From Melanocharis versteri (Eukaryota; Chordata; Aves; Passeriformes; Melanocharitidae): a stretch of DNA of 64,000 nt. Location of the stretch: the NCBI GenBank assembly GCA_013397845.1, contig VZTG01006287.1, forward strand, positions 555,793 through 619,792, given 5' to 3'. The notes beneath the pieces were generated by a model, which ran no database searches, was not told the origin of the DNA, and worked only from the letters and a program-made list of their open reading frames with translations. Below are positions 27,010 through 38,757 of this stretch, in pieces. Both the position numbers and the translations under genes were made by a program. Every line of letters starts with the position of its first letter. Within the stretch, counting starts at the first letter, position 1.

Positions 27010-29763
27010 GCTGCTGTGAAAAGGAAGGAGCACCTGGCTACCCGGCACCCAGTGGCAAACAAAACAGCATCATCCCACACACCAAGGGATAGATCTGTTC
27101 ACTCCTGGCCTTGACATGCAAGGCCACTGAGGAAGCGGTGGGACAACAAAAGAGGACAAACACCCACCTCCATCCTTGGAGAACTGCAGAGCACACATGG
27201 ACCAGCCCCCAGTCCAATCAAATCCAACTGAAATTATTCCATCTCAACATCAGGAACAAAGGTCTCCACTAGTTCCCTTTAGTGGCCACTACCTGACTGT
27301 GGGTAAGGATCACTCGAGAGCCTGCTGCTTTCACCACCATCAGGAGGAGCTGGGGTCAGTGGGAGCTCTGGGGGGACCAGACAAGGTGATGAGCAGCAGC
27401 TGTGGACAAATATGCAGGTCCCTGGCAGACTTCAGTGGGATTTTTGCTTCTCTCAGCTACAGAAACCTCAAGCTAGCCTGTTATGGTACAAATCCAAGTC
27501 TAGACCTCTGCTTGCAAAAGAAACAAAAATGACTAAAAATGGAATTCAAATTTCTGTCTTTAGGTATTAACAGAGTTGAAAAGTCAACTAGCTGGGGCTG
27601 TCGGTAGTCCTCTCTGAAAAATACAGCAACAATAAATTTAATACCAAAAACTGTGACCTAAAATTTCACAAGCACAGCTTCATGTTGCAGAAGTCTTGGG
27701 TTGAGAACTCTGCATACCAGAACAGCTACTGTAACAAACAGTGAACTCAAGTAAGCAGTCTTACAGTTCATTAATAAATGCTGACCTTAAAGGCATAGCT
27801 GCAATTTGCAAAATTCTTAATTGCTAGATCTTTTATGTAATTCCATCTTGTATCTCCTACAGTCCAGAATAGAGAAAAAAAAAAGAAATAAAACAATGAA
27901 GTTCAAATTTCTGTTTCTAGTGACCAACACTATGCTCACAAAAGTGAAAATCTCCAATAAGTTATTTTAAAGAAAGCAGAATGTAAAATAATGAAACAAA
28001 TATGCAATAATAAAACACTATGGGCAAGATAAATTTATACATAACACAACTATTTTTCAAAATTCTTGCTTTGCTTTAGATGCCAGTTTGCCTTCTGGCT
28101 AAAAACACATTCTTCACACACGCTGGGAATGTTGAGGAAAACTAGTCAGCATTCAGAGGATTAATACAGATTTCCAGCTCTGTGCCTTTAGGCTTAATAG
28201 TCAGACATCTATTTGTCCTCAGGAGAGGTTAGGGGTTGAAATGCAAATATGCAAACAACTGAATTCTTTGTTAAGATATCAGGAAAAAGCTTGATCTTTG
28301 CTGCTGTTTAATAAATCCTTGCAATTTTATGGACTTATTTAAATGCAGCTTTGTGTCTTACTATTTTGAAGGAGAAAACAATGTAAGGAAACAAACACAT
28401 TCATTCTGACTAAAATTTGTTCTCTAGAGGAAAAATGACATACACCCTTGACAGCTTATTTACCAAACTCACTAAAGATTTATTGATTTATCAATCAGTG
28501 CCTTGAGCATTTGCTTCTCCCCAAGGGAAAATTAACAATTCCAGCTAACCTAATATATTCTATGTATAAACTAAGTGAATGCAAGAATCAATCCTGGCAC
28601 AGTTTACAACATCCAGTTGAAAAAATTCTGTCCCTTTTGGTGTATGTAAAATTGAAAGCCATACTAACGAAGAATAAATGCTCATGTTGCTTACAAACAT
28701 AAAAAATACTTATTAAGACAGTACAATTGAACCCAACAGACATTTTAATTCATTTAAATACTCAGTGGGAGGCAAAAGCATTGGAAAATAAAAAATTGAA
28801 TGATTTTGCTTCCAGATTAATACTAAGTACTACCACTATTAGTTACAATACTGACATGCCTCAAAGCAGAGATATTTCAAAGAGCTACAAATTCTCTTTT
28901 ACTTCACCTGCAAAAGCATAAGCCTGAAAATTAATTAGTGGTTTGATGATGTCAGAGCAACATAAGAATCCCAGAAGATGAAAATTAAAATCTAGGAATA
29001 TTTTGTCATTCAACAAAGAAAGAAAATATTTTAACACAACTAAAATGTACAAAACTAAAATGGTGTTAGCGAGAGCAAAATGCAGTAAATGTAAGATTTG
29101 CTTTTCACTACAAAAAGTAAAAATATCCCAAATATAAATAAATAAAAGTCTGGACTACTAAAGAACTGGCAGAGCAGCTCAGTGCATCACTGCTACTGTG
29201 CTGAACCTTTGCAGCACCTGATTCCACCCAACCTCTATGACCTAAGGAAGGACAGGAAGCTCAGACACAGCAAAGTCTTCTCTTTAAAACCAGGACCAAC
29301 AATCCCCCACGCTCAGGGATCCCCTCCCAGGCCCCCAGGATCGTCCCTGGCCGAGGAGGGGCCGCTCCACAGAGGCCTTGTCCTCACAGCCACGATCTTC
29401 CCAGCAAAACACATTCCACAGGAGCAGCAGAATCCAATGCCTAACACCAAGCACGGATACTTTTAAATCCTCGTGCACGTAATTCCATTCAGAAGTTCTA
29501 TTATAATTCACAGAATTTAGGGTTTTGTTAAACATTAAAATGCGCACTTAGAGGAAAGTCCTCAAGATATGTCATGATCCCCTCCCCTTTTTAAAAATAG
29601 AATTAAATATGAAAATTGCCATCCAATCCCAGGGGAAAAAAGACAAGAATTATTGTAAAAGAGTGCCCTCTGGTGTTACACCAATTCTAAATTCTGTTTT
29701 ATACTTCAGATCCCCCCCAACCACCCCGCTGCATTTTTTTATTGTTATTTTTTCTTTTTTTAC

Positions 29764-29878
29764 CTGAAAGAACCACCTCCAGGGTCATTCAGCTTGTTTT
29801 TCTGATTTGCAGAGACCTGAACACCAAAGCCCCCAGGACTTTTACTGGCTTGTATTGTTGGTGCCTTCCCTACTGTGC
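29764..29878 (-). CDS. TAF4B: TAF4B internal exon, entry to conserved C-terminal domain
   Basis: The exon is 115 bp, two bases, 37 codons, then two bases (residues 371-407 with split Gly and Arg). It begins TVGKAPTIQASKSPGGFGVQ and ends NQKNKLNDPGGGSF. The QKNKL-PGGGSFR motif just before DDDDINDV is characteristic of TAF4 proteins. The acceptor is GTTTTTCAG before GC and the donor is TTTCAG then GTAAAA. The split AG|A codon completes the Arg of GGGSFR. The first half varies between family members and cannot be matched to a motif; the second half is firmly TAF4-family. Confidence 0.92.
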
Positions 29879-32800
29879 CTGAAAAACACCAAGCAATGTT
29901 ATTATGAGCTGTCTTAGACAATTTACATCAAAGAACCTTCTGTCCAGGAACTAAATTTAACTGTCTGTAAATTGCAAACAAAGGAAGTTATTATTTTTAA
30001 AGATTACATGCTGAAGAACAACAATTTAAAATACAAAATTTATATTAACATTACAGTTTGTTCAATATTTACACAACAGTGAAGATTCCAAAACTGAAAA
30101 CCATTGGCCATAAACAGCTATAATATTTATAATGGCTGTAAGTGTGTTTGCAATTGCCAGTACACCACTTTTCTGGATAATCTGTACAGCATAAAGAAGG
30201 AGAATTTGAAATGTTCTTAATACAAATACTTTAAGTCAGAGTTAGTCAGGGTATTAGCTGTGCCTTTTATATTTCCTATATAGTAATTGTTCTTTATTGC
30301 AGTGAAAAACATGTATTTCAGAGTTGAAAGCACTGCATGTATTTTAAAATGTTTTGCATTCCATATAAAAGAAAAAACACTATTGCCAAATTTGACACAC
30401 ACCCCCCACAAGGGTTGATTCAAAAATAATTCATGTCTGTATCTAGACTTTACAGGTCTTGAAGTACAAGTAAAACAGGGCTTTCTAAATGAGCCGAAGT
30501 GTGGTGGACATCTAGTAAATTAAAGAGATCTTAATTCCTCTCTGACATGAAACTTCTGGAGTTAGCCCTCCTTAACTGCCCAAACACATTTACTTGGGTT
30601 ACATTTTGGGTTTCCTTTAATCTCACCTGTGTTTTGCATGTAAAAATGACTCACATCTACTTGATTTGAAAGATCTCACCTTTTCCTTGTGTACCGCTCC
30701 GTTTTATTGAGCATTACAGACGTAGTGTTTGAGACTTTGTGAAGGACATGAAGGCTGCTCCTGCACCCCAGTGACTCAGTTGCACATAAATGGCATGGTA
30801 AGAACCTGGGCAGAGTTACTGTGTTTTTCTTTCATGAATAATAAACACCTGAAGCACAACTATCCTAACAAATCCTTTTAAGAACACTTCTTGGCTAATA
30901 CAAAGCTGTCAGCTTTGAATGAGTCCTGCATTACTTTTTTTTTATTTATTTTGAAGTCTTCATCAACTCCAACATACGATCTTAAAGAGAAACTAATTTG
31001 GTAGTGTTTGTTGAGTTCTCCATCTGTACAAAGTTCTCCACATCTGTAATGTGGACTCTCGACATTAGCAAATACAAAATCAGATTTAGGACTGCAGGCT
31101 CAAGCCTGGGGAATAAAAATATTTTGTCATCAGAATATTCGAGGTCCATGAGACGTCACAGACAGCATTAGTTCACGGACCAGACAATCCATTTATTTAT
31201 TTCAGGTGAACTAATGGAAAGGTTTTCTACTAAGTGAACTGGAAGGAAGGAAAGAAATAATACAATAATAAAAAACTAGCAGATTTCTGCTTTGTACAAT
31301 TAAGATCTAGAAGATTAAAAATGTGTTAATCCTGAAAATTATTGCAATAGCAAAATTAAAGTAACAACAGCACTCCTCCAGAATTAGTATTATATTTCTC
31401 TGGAATCAGTATCAATGCTTTGTTTTCTACAGATGATAACTTTTGATTGAAAAACACCTCTGAAATACAGATATCCATACGGATATGGAAGATTTAAGTC
31501 TCACATTCATCCCAAGTATATGTAATTCTACTCAACAGATCTGGCAAAGTGAATGTAAGATTTGGGATGACATTTAAGTTTTCTGGTTTAAATAAATCAC
31601 AACTGTGCATGACTAAGGGTTAGCCATAAAATATGCCTGAAACATCCATTTTGATTATGGGGCAGAGCATATTTTGAAAATTAAAATCACCTGTGGGCTT
31701 AGATATTTCATGGGATTGGTAATGACATACAGAGTCTTTCACCACTGGATCCTTGCTTCAAATTTTAATTAGCATGATCTAGAAAAAAAAGCCCAAATTT
31801 AAGAGCTTATAAATTCCTAGCTGTATTTCAGCACAAGTCAAATAGCTGCAACAAACACTCTGGTTAATTATTTTATTATTTGGCTCAATTCCTCCATCCA
31901 CTGGATGGAATTCACCTAATTATTATACTAGTAGAGTGCTTTGGTAAAGGAGTGTGAATTTTTCATGCAGTAACAATGGTATTACTTCCACTGGCATGGA
32001 AGTAATTTTATTTATATAAAAGTCCTTAAAGCCTGCCAGTTTTATCTAAACTACTGTTTTAAGAAGCACTACAGTCTGTTCACATGGATGTATTAAAGAT
32101 ACATTAGACTTGGAGATTCACTCCTGCCAAGGAGGAAAATGCAGCACTTTGTGGAGGTCAGCTCAGCTCTGAGGTAACTATCCTTAACAAGTCACACTCC
32201 ACAAAATTACGCTACTGTAATTTTTACTTAGATTATGTCCTATTCCAGTATATTACCTCCTTCTGCAGGAATACTTAGGTCAGTATAAGATATCACTACA
32301 CTGGTGTTTACAGGGAAAGGTTTTAACAATATATCACCATGAAGCACTCTTGACAGTGCTGCCAGCACACAGGCAGACTGCTCTCTAGAGGTGGGCTGCA
32401 GGATGAGTGGCTTTATACTGGGATGTTTTCTAAATGCCTGTTCTTGTTTGCTTTGTCTGTGTAAATAAAACAATATACTGGAGGGCTTACCCAAACTTGT
32501 AAATTGGAATAAGCTCACCAGGAAGTAGGACCTCGCATAAATTGGCTTCTATGAAACCACCATCTACCATAAGCCAAACTGCCAGCTAAGTCGCATTGCA
32601 CTGGCTGATCATGGGCTATCAAGAATAAGCTCATATTCTGAATCTACTGTTTAAAAGACAGATGCCAGTATCATGCAAATCCTCAGCACACTGTTGACAT
32701 TCACAACTTGGAGACTGAACAAGCAAAGAAATGAAATCTGCCTTCACTCTCAGACACATCAGTCAGAAGTGAAAGCTCATGCTATAAGATGCATGAACAT

Positions 32801-33910
32801 GTTATAAACTCAGGACATGAGTATCAGTGCTACCAAATAAACACATTTTATGGTGAGCAAATGTATTTCTTCCTAACTTGGAAAAACAGCCTGCAGGATT
32901 ACAGTGACAGCTTGGTCTCTGTGTCCATTCAACCTTTGGATTCCCCTAAGAGAATAGAGCAAGTAAAACATCAACTGCTATTAAACATTTTTGATGCTTT
33001 TTTTCCCAAGGAGAACAGAAACGACCAAGCAATGAAGTCAAGTAGGCAGCAATAGCTTTTATGTGCATTTAAACTAGTTTGCTCCCTGATTCAGTACCTG
33101 AGGATGACAAGCTCTGTATTCCATTACAAACCCTCAATCATGTAAATGCCCACATCCTATAACATACTCTCACACATATTCAGGAAAAATAAAACCTAAG
33201 TCTAAGAGGCTCAGTGGTAGAAAGAAACAAATGGGTATCTATCAGGAAGCAAGGAGGCTTCAAGAATCCTCTCAAAAAGTGGGAAGTGTCAGCCAGACAT
33301 GAACCCACCTGTGCACAGACAGATGAGGACGGCGTGTACAAACCACATACCGTGGCTAATCATGGCATGTCAGGTCGCTGCAGCCAGTCTCTGACCTCAC
33401 CAAAAAGTAAATACTGACAGGAGTCAAAGAAAACCAACCTGAGGCTCGAGAAGTTTCTCTAGGGCTCCCACCTTGACCTCTGGAGCTGCAGAGATGGGGA
33501 CTACCATGTTCTGCTTCAGGAGTAGGAATCAGAAGTAGGATGATTAAATTGAGGCATCCACTAGGCTTCAGGAAAATGAAGAATTTCCTTCTTGGCCCAG
33601 AGTTACAGTTTAGGACAATGAGAGCCAAGTTCCTGACCTGGTTTAGAACTTTCCATGAAAAACTGCTAAGTAAGGAGCTAAACATGTGAGAGTTTAGTCC
33701 TAAGGTTGTTTCAAAACATTTCACTGTGCTGGTTCGAAACATCTTGAAACTGTATATGAAAACATGCATTCTTCAGCCAGCATGAGGTAAAAAATAAATG
33801 TCAACAATGTTGCCAATGTCAACACTGTACGTTTTTCCATGCTACTCGTTTGTAATTACAACGAAATTCATACAAAGGTAACAATCTCACTAAAACATTT
33901 AAACCCATAC
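29879..33910 (-). other. 4.0-kb intron, phase 1
   Basis: Donor CAAG|GTATGG, acceptor TTTTTCAG. It is AT-rich, with no exon, repeat family or regulatory element I can name. Confidence 0.75.
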
Positions 33911-34016
33911 CTTGTGGTCTAATGGTCTGAGTTATTACCACTGGCATCCTAATCTGGGTAGTCTGGCAAGCAGGGGTTCGTTTCACAGTTTGAGCAGATG
34001 TTGACTGGATAATCTG
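33911..34016 (-). CDS. TAF4B: TAF4B internal exon, Thr/Gln-rich, NAGNAG acceptor
   Basis: The exon is 106 bp, 35 codons plus one base (residues 335-369 and a split Gly). It reads IIQSTSAQTVKRTPACQTTQ, then IRMPVVITQTIRPQ. The acceptor is AATAATAG followed by CAG, so it can start at CAG (Gln kept, end 34016) or after it (Gln lost, end 34013); both keep frame. The donor is CAAG then GTATGG, phase 1, matching the GC that begins the next exon. The sequence has no fold I recognise and resembles the linker just before the conserved C-terminal domain. The evidence is splice consensus, phase agreement and composition. Confidence 0.72.
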
Positions 34017-34169
34017 CTATTATTAAAGAAAAGTATACTTATATTATACTCTTTATACACGAACACACACAACGTAAATACACTAATACCTGTAATTACC
34101 AAGATAAGCACGTGGATCTCTGCAAGCACAACCAGCTGGTGACAAAAGTCATATTCATGTAATGCATGT

Positions 34170-34191
34170 GGTTGTGTGTGTGTGTATATAC
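34170..34191 (+). repeat. Short (GT)n/(TA)n microsatellite
   Basis: A GT run followed by TATATA within an intron. Confidence 0.9.
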
Positions 34192-36759
34192 CTATTTTGC
34201 CATTATGTTTAAAAAAAAAATAATATACGACACAGATGTCATATCTCACAACCTTCATTAAAAATATATTTCAAAGTCATAAGGTTAATACCAAAATTCA
34301 GACTTTTGTCTTCAGAAATTTTACTAGGAAGAAAAGCAGTTTTGTAGAAGAAAATGCTGCAATAATTGTAGTGGTATTCACCTACAAACATTAGGCCTCG
34401 CGCTAAATATCTATGCTTTTTAATGAAAACATACTAAAGATAATTTCTAAAATTTTATGGGTTCCAAAGTCAGATATACACAAGAAAGCAAACCAAGTTT
34501 TGTGGCAATCATATACTATGAATCTTTCAAATGCTAATCCAATATTCTCAAAGTTTCACTTACTACTAATTCAAGTTCTGAAGTCCTTCCCCAAAACTAA
34601 ACCTGGGTTAGAAACTTACAATTTGACCCATAAACAAATCAAATCAAAAAGAAAACACGTGCAAGGGTCATGTTTAATAGCAAAATGTACATTCGCATGG
34701 TCAGGGACAAGGTAGGTACAGACATAATGAACAGAAGATTCAGAAAGATGTGCGGATGCTGCAGAGCTGTAAAAAACCCATCAATAAACTTTGAAAATAA
34801 AACATTGCCAAATAGCTACAAGGAAGATTCCAACCACAACTCAGGCATGCCAGCTTCAGAAGCCACATGCTCCTCACAGTCACAACTGAGTTCCTCCCAC
34901 CGCGTGAGGCACCTGCTGACCCCGAGCCTCCCCCGTGGGATGCAGCATTCCCTCCTGGAAGGCAACACCACACTGCACCCCCACACAGCACCACTCCCAC
35001 CAAGAGCATCCAGAACCATCTGACTTAGCTGGACAACAAACGGCCAAACCTCTGACTGCAAAGCAACCTAGGGAGAAAAGGAAAGGAGAAACAGCATCTG
35101 CACATGAGACGCAGAAGTAGAGGACGAGCAATGAGGAAACCATTCCATCAGCAGGAACCAGGGCTCCAAAACTGGAAGGGAGACAGGAGAAAACTACAAA
35201 TAAGAAAAGAGTAATGAGGGACCTGTGACGTATTCTGCAGAAAAAACAACTAGGGCCATTCTGAAGTTATAGAACCGCATTTTGTACATCCTAAAACACA
35301 GGGAGTTGAAAAGTTAGAATAAACCTGTGAATGTAGAAGTATTAGCAATAATGACCTTGCAGAAAGAGAAAAGGGAAAAAAAGATTTAGGATTCAGCTTC
35401 AACTATGGACACTGAAGGAAAATGGAGCATTTATACTAAGCACAGAAATGGAGCAAATAAGATATAAATTTACTCAGTCAAGACAGTGAGTGTATAGTCA
35501 CGCTCAGAGGGGAAAGGATGAAGTAGCTACCATGCTTAAAAACGGGAAAGAAACAGAGCTGATCAGTGAAAGTAATAGGAAAAAGCTGAATTTAACTGCA
35601 TTTTGATGCACGGGAAACATGAACAATTGTGGTTTTGGTAAAAAGACAGAATAGTCCATGTTAAAAAAAAGCTACATTGGAATGAAAAAGGAGAATGTTG
35701 CCATTTTTACAATAATTTATTGGATAAGTTTTCAGGGAATAGTGAAGAAAAGCTGCCGTACCTTAATGGGCCAGAAGCCAGGCCATAAAGGAGATGTGTG
35801 GGACCTCTGGACAGAATTACTATCTGGTATTACAGTAATCTTCTGCAATTACATTTTTTTTTCTCTCTGTGAAGCAACTTCTACAGGTCAGAACCAAGTT
35901 CTGTTTTCCTTGATTAGTATTTTCACATGAATACCCTACAAAATGAGCCACTAACACCATCAAAGACAGGACAATATTTAACCATTTAAGATGACATAAA
36001 TGGCAATGTTTTCTTTACTATCCAATACATTCCAAAAGATGTCTTTTGGCAAGTACTGGACTAGGACTTCAATGTATGTACAAACACTGAAAGTGTAGAA
36101 AATTATTGAGAAACAAACTTTTCCAAGGGGCAGAGACCAAAATCATCACCTTAAACTGCATACAAAAACGAATCAGCAACAAGCACATACTCTCTCAAAA
36201 GAACAACTGCACCAGACCTCAGGGTAGCATTTTACACTAAATCCCAGTTTCTATACTGGAGTTTTAAGAAGTGTTTCAACACAGATGCAATCTCCAGATC
36301 TGGAAGTCATTAAGGAATTAACATTAGCCATTTGTTTCTGAAATAGAGTACGTAACTTCTTCACAGGCAAACTAGGGATATAGTAAAAACCAATGAATCA
36401 GAGGATCCTGCATTAAAATTTATAAACTAAGCCACACTTCATCAATTAAGATAACTCAAACTGTTCTAATCTTCTTGCCTGTTTTCCCAGTATCATAAAC
36501 ATTACTATTAAGTCCTTAGCTTGACCTGAAAGTTGTAGACAACAAACAAGTGTACTAGCAAGCTGGTCTGGGAGATCATTAACTTAAATTATTTCCTATT
36601 TCTCACAGACTAAAAATACACACAAGTGTACCCCATGTCACTTTATCTATCCATATTCTGAATCAAAGCTGAATGCCACTGATCAGTTCACAAGCACTGA
36701 CCCAGACTGAGAGAGCAGATACAGAAGTCTTAGGACACCGAGGTTATCAGGGGCATCAC

Positions 36760-37090
36760 TCCAGCCTTCAGAAAAGGGGAGATCTTTGTGCTCTTTGCAA
36801 TCACCTTTGGGAAGATGAAGAGAAGACAGAGCCAGACTCCCTCAGATGTGCAGAGCAGAAGGATGTAACACAAAAGACACAAGCTGGAATATAGGAAATT
36901 CCAACGTAATATAAGAAAAAAAAAATTACCCTGAGGGTGGGCAAGCTCTGGAACAGGCTGCCCCGAGAGGCTGTGTAATTTCTTCTTGAAGACACTCAAA
37001 ACATAACTGGTCATATGGGAGACATCCTAAAGTGTAAGCAGGAGGCTGCACAAGACACCTCCAGGAGTCCTTGCCAACCTTTCACCGCTG
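36760..37090 (+). mobile_element. CR1 LINE fragment
   Basis: The plus strand carries CCTGAGGGTGGGCAAGCTCT, GGAACAGGCTGCCC and a 3' part CACCTCCAGGAGTCCTTGCC, in CR1 order. It is diverged and antisense to the host gene. The left boundary is approximate. Confidence 0.75.
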
Positions 37091-38625
37091 TGTCCATAAA
37101 CACATCACCACAGATTTTACAGAAGTGCCGAGTCACAAAAGGTAACAAGGCAGAATACAAAAGTCTTCAGAGCTTACAGAAACTTCATCATTCCACCTCC
37201 ACTAAAAAGGGAAGCATTTTAGTTATGTACACCTCTGAAGACAGCAAGCACAACAACAGAGCAACAAAGGCACAGAAAAGAGAAAAGATGAATGTGATTT
37301 AGTCATTGCCTGGATTTGACAAGAGTTTGGAAAATGGCAAAATTAAACAAAATTATGATCAAGACAGTGTTGAGACAGCAAGCACTGTCATACACTAGTT
37401 ATTGCTCTTCAATTTTTCTGCCTAATGTTGAAGAATCATGTTCTAGGCTGCTGCAGTTTGGAGCTCTTCAAGGAACACACTAAAGCAGCAAAGTCATGGC
37501 ATTGCTTCTCCAAGTGCAATGTGTGAACAGTTACCTGCATTTTTCTTCTATAAAGTAACATTTTTCTGTGAAGTAAGATGTACATTTCTCACCAAAGAAA
37601 GTATTCTCCCTCTCTTTTTATTTCATCTTTGCACTTCTCCCCTTGTCATCTCTCTCTACTATTCATTCACTTCGATTCACCATTTGTCTGCTCTGCCAGA
37701 CCAGTTCCTCCTCTCATCTCCTGAACACTGCAGATACTACTCTGTCCTTTGCTAAAGCTGATTGTCCTTTCACAGGTGAAAAAAGGGATGTCTATACAAA
37801 GGTGCTTCCATAAGGCAGCAGACTCATGAAGACAAAAAAGGATATACAACAATCACGCTACTGATAACCAAAGAGGTGACAGCTGAAATACTCTTTTTTT
37901 TTTTCCTACGTGTTTTCTTCAAAAAGCATAGATTGGGTAACTCTATGAGAATAAAGTAATGGTTCTCTCTGGTCCTAATCTCAAGTGAAAAGGTGATGAT
38001 CATTCCATGACAGGTGTGAATCTTCTGCTGTGTGAGTTATTGCAGGACAGAGAACAAATTAGAGACATGAACACAGACCAGTAACCAACAACACAACCAA
38101 CAAATACAGACTGAGAAAGAATCCAGCCAAAGCACATCAAACATACAGAGGCAGAAAGGGAACAGAAGTTATCAGTCTTTCTCATGCCTGCACAAGAGAG
38201 ACAAAATGAAATAAAAGCAACTACCTACAAACCATTGAAAAGAAAAGTCCTTTAGGACAATTAGATTAGAACTCATTGCTAAAAGTTTCTGAGGACAAGG
38301 ATTTTGCAAATCTCCTGGACCAGTGCAGATGCACAAGGTTCCAACCTTTACTTGTCTCCCTCTTACTTGATGAGGGCTGCAAAACCAACCTGGCTCAATC
38401 CACAGAAATCACCTTTTGCAACAAAAGCATCTGACCCAAAAGCTTAAACCTATCAAGTACTGCAATATAGACAAAAACACAGTAAACAAGAGCTTCTGCA
38501 AAGAGTGAAAAACAAAAATAAACTTGAAAAATATATCCTTTACCGAGCAGTTTTTTCTCTCAATTAAGTTGAAAAAAATATTGTGGAAGGAAGAAATAAG
38601 ACACAAGTAAACATGTAAAATTCAG

Positions 38626-38757
38626 AATGGCTGTGGTCTGATATGACATTTATCTTCACTCATGAGTAAACACTTGCTAACTCACTTGTGGCTATGCCAC
38701 TTGTGATTTATCAGTCTACTCACTCCTGAAGATAAATGTCATATCAAACCTCAGCTA
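38626..38757. repeat. Imperfect palindrome, MITE- or hairpin-like
   Basis: GATATGACATTTATCTTCA at 38640-38658 is the exact reverse complement of 38727-38745. Partial complementarity extends outward for about 14 bp (ATGGCTGTGGTCT against AAACCTCAGCTAT) and inward through a TGAGTA/TACTCA pair. The centre holds a small TGGC-TAT-GCCA hairpin. It may be an old MITE or an RNA hairpin; no family is recognised. Confidence 0.7.

Larger units (their letters stand above)
22362..29763 (-). other. 7.4-kb intron, phase 2
   Basis: Donor TTTCAG|GTAAAA, acceptor TTGTAG. It contains a CR1 (23767 to about 24210), a CpG-rich block (24545-24850) and a 25-bp tandem duplication (26960-27009). Positions 25.0-26.9 kb and 27.1-29.7 kb hold no gene; the patch near 29280-29420 is GC-richer but unassigned. 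Confidence 0.7.
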
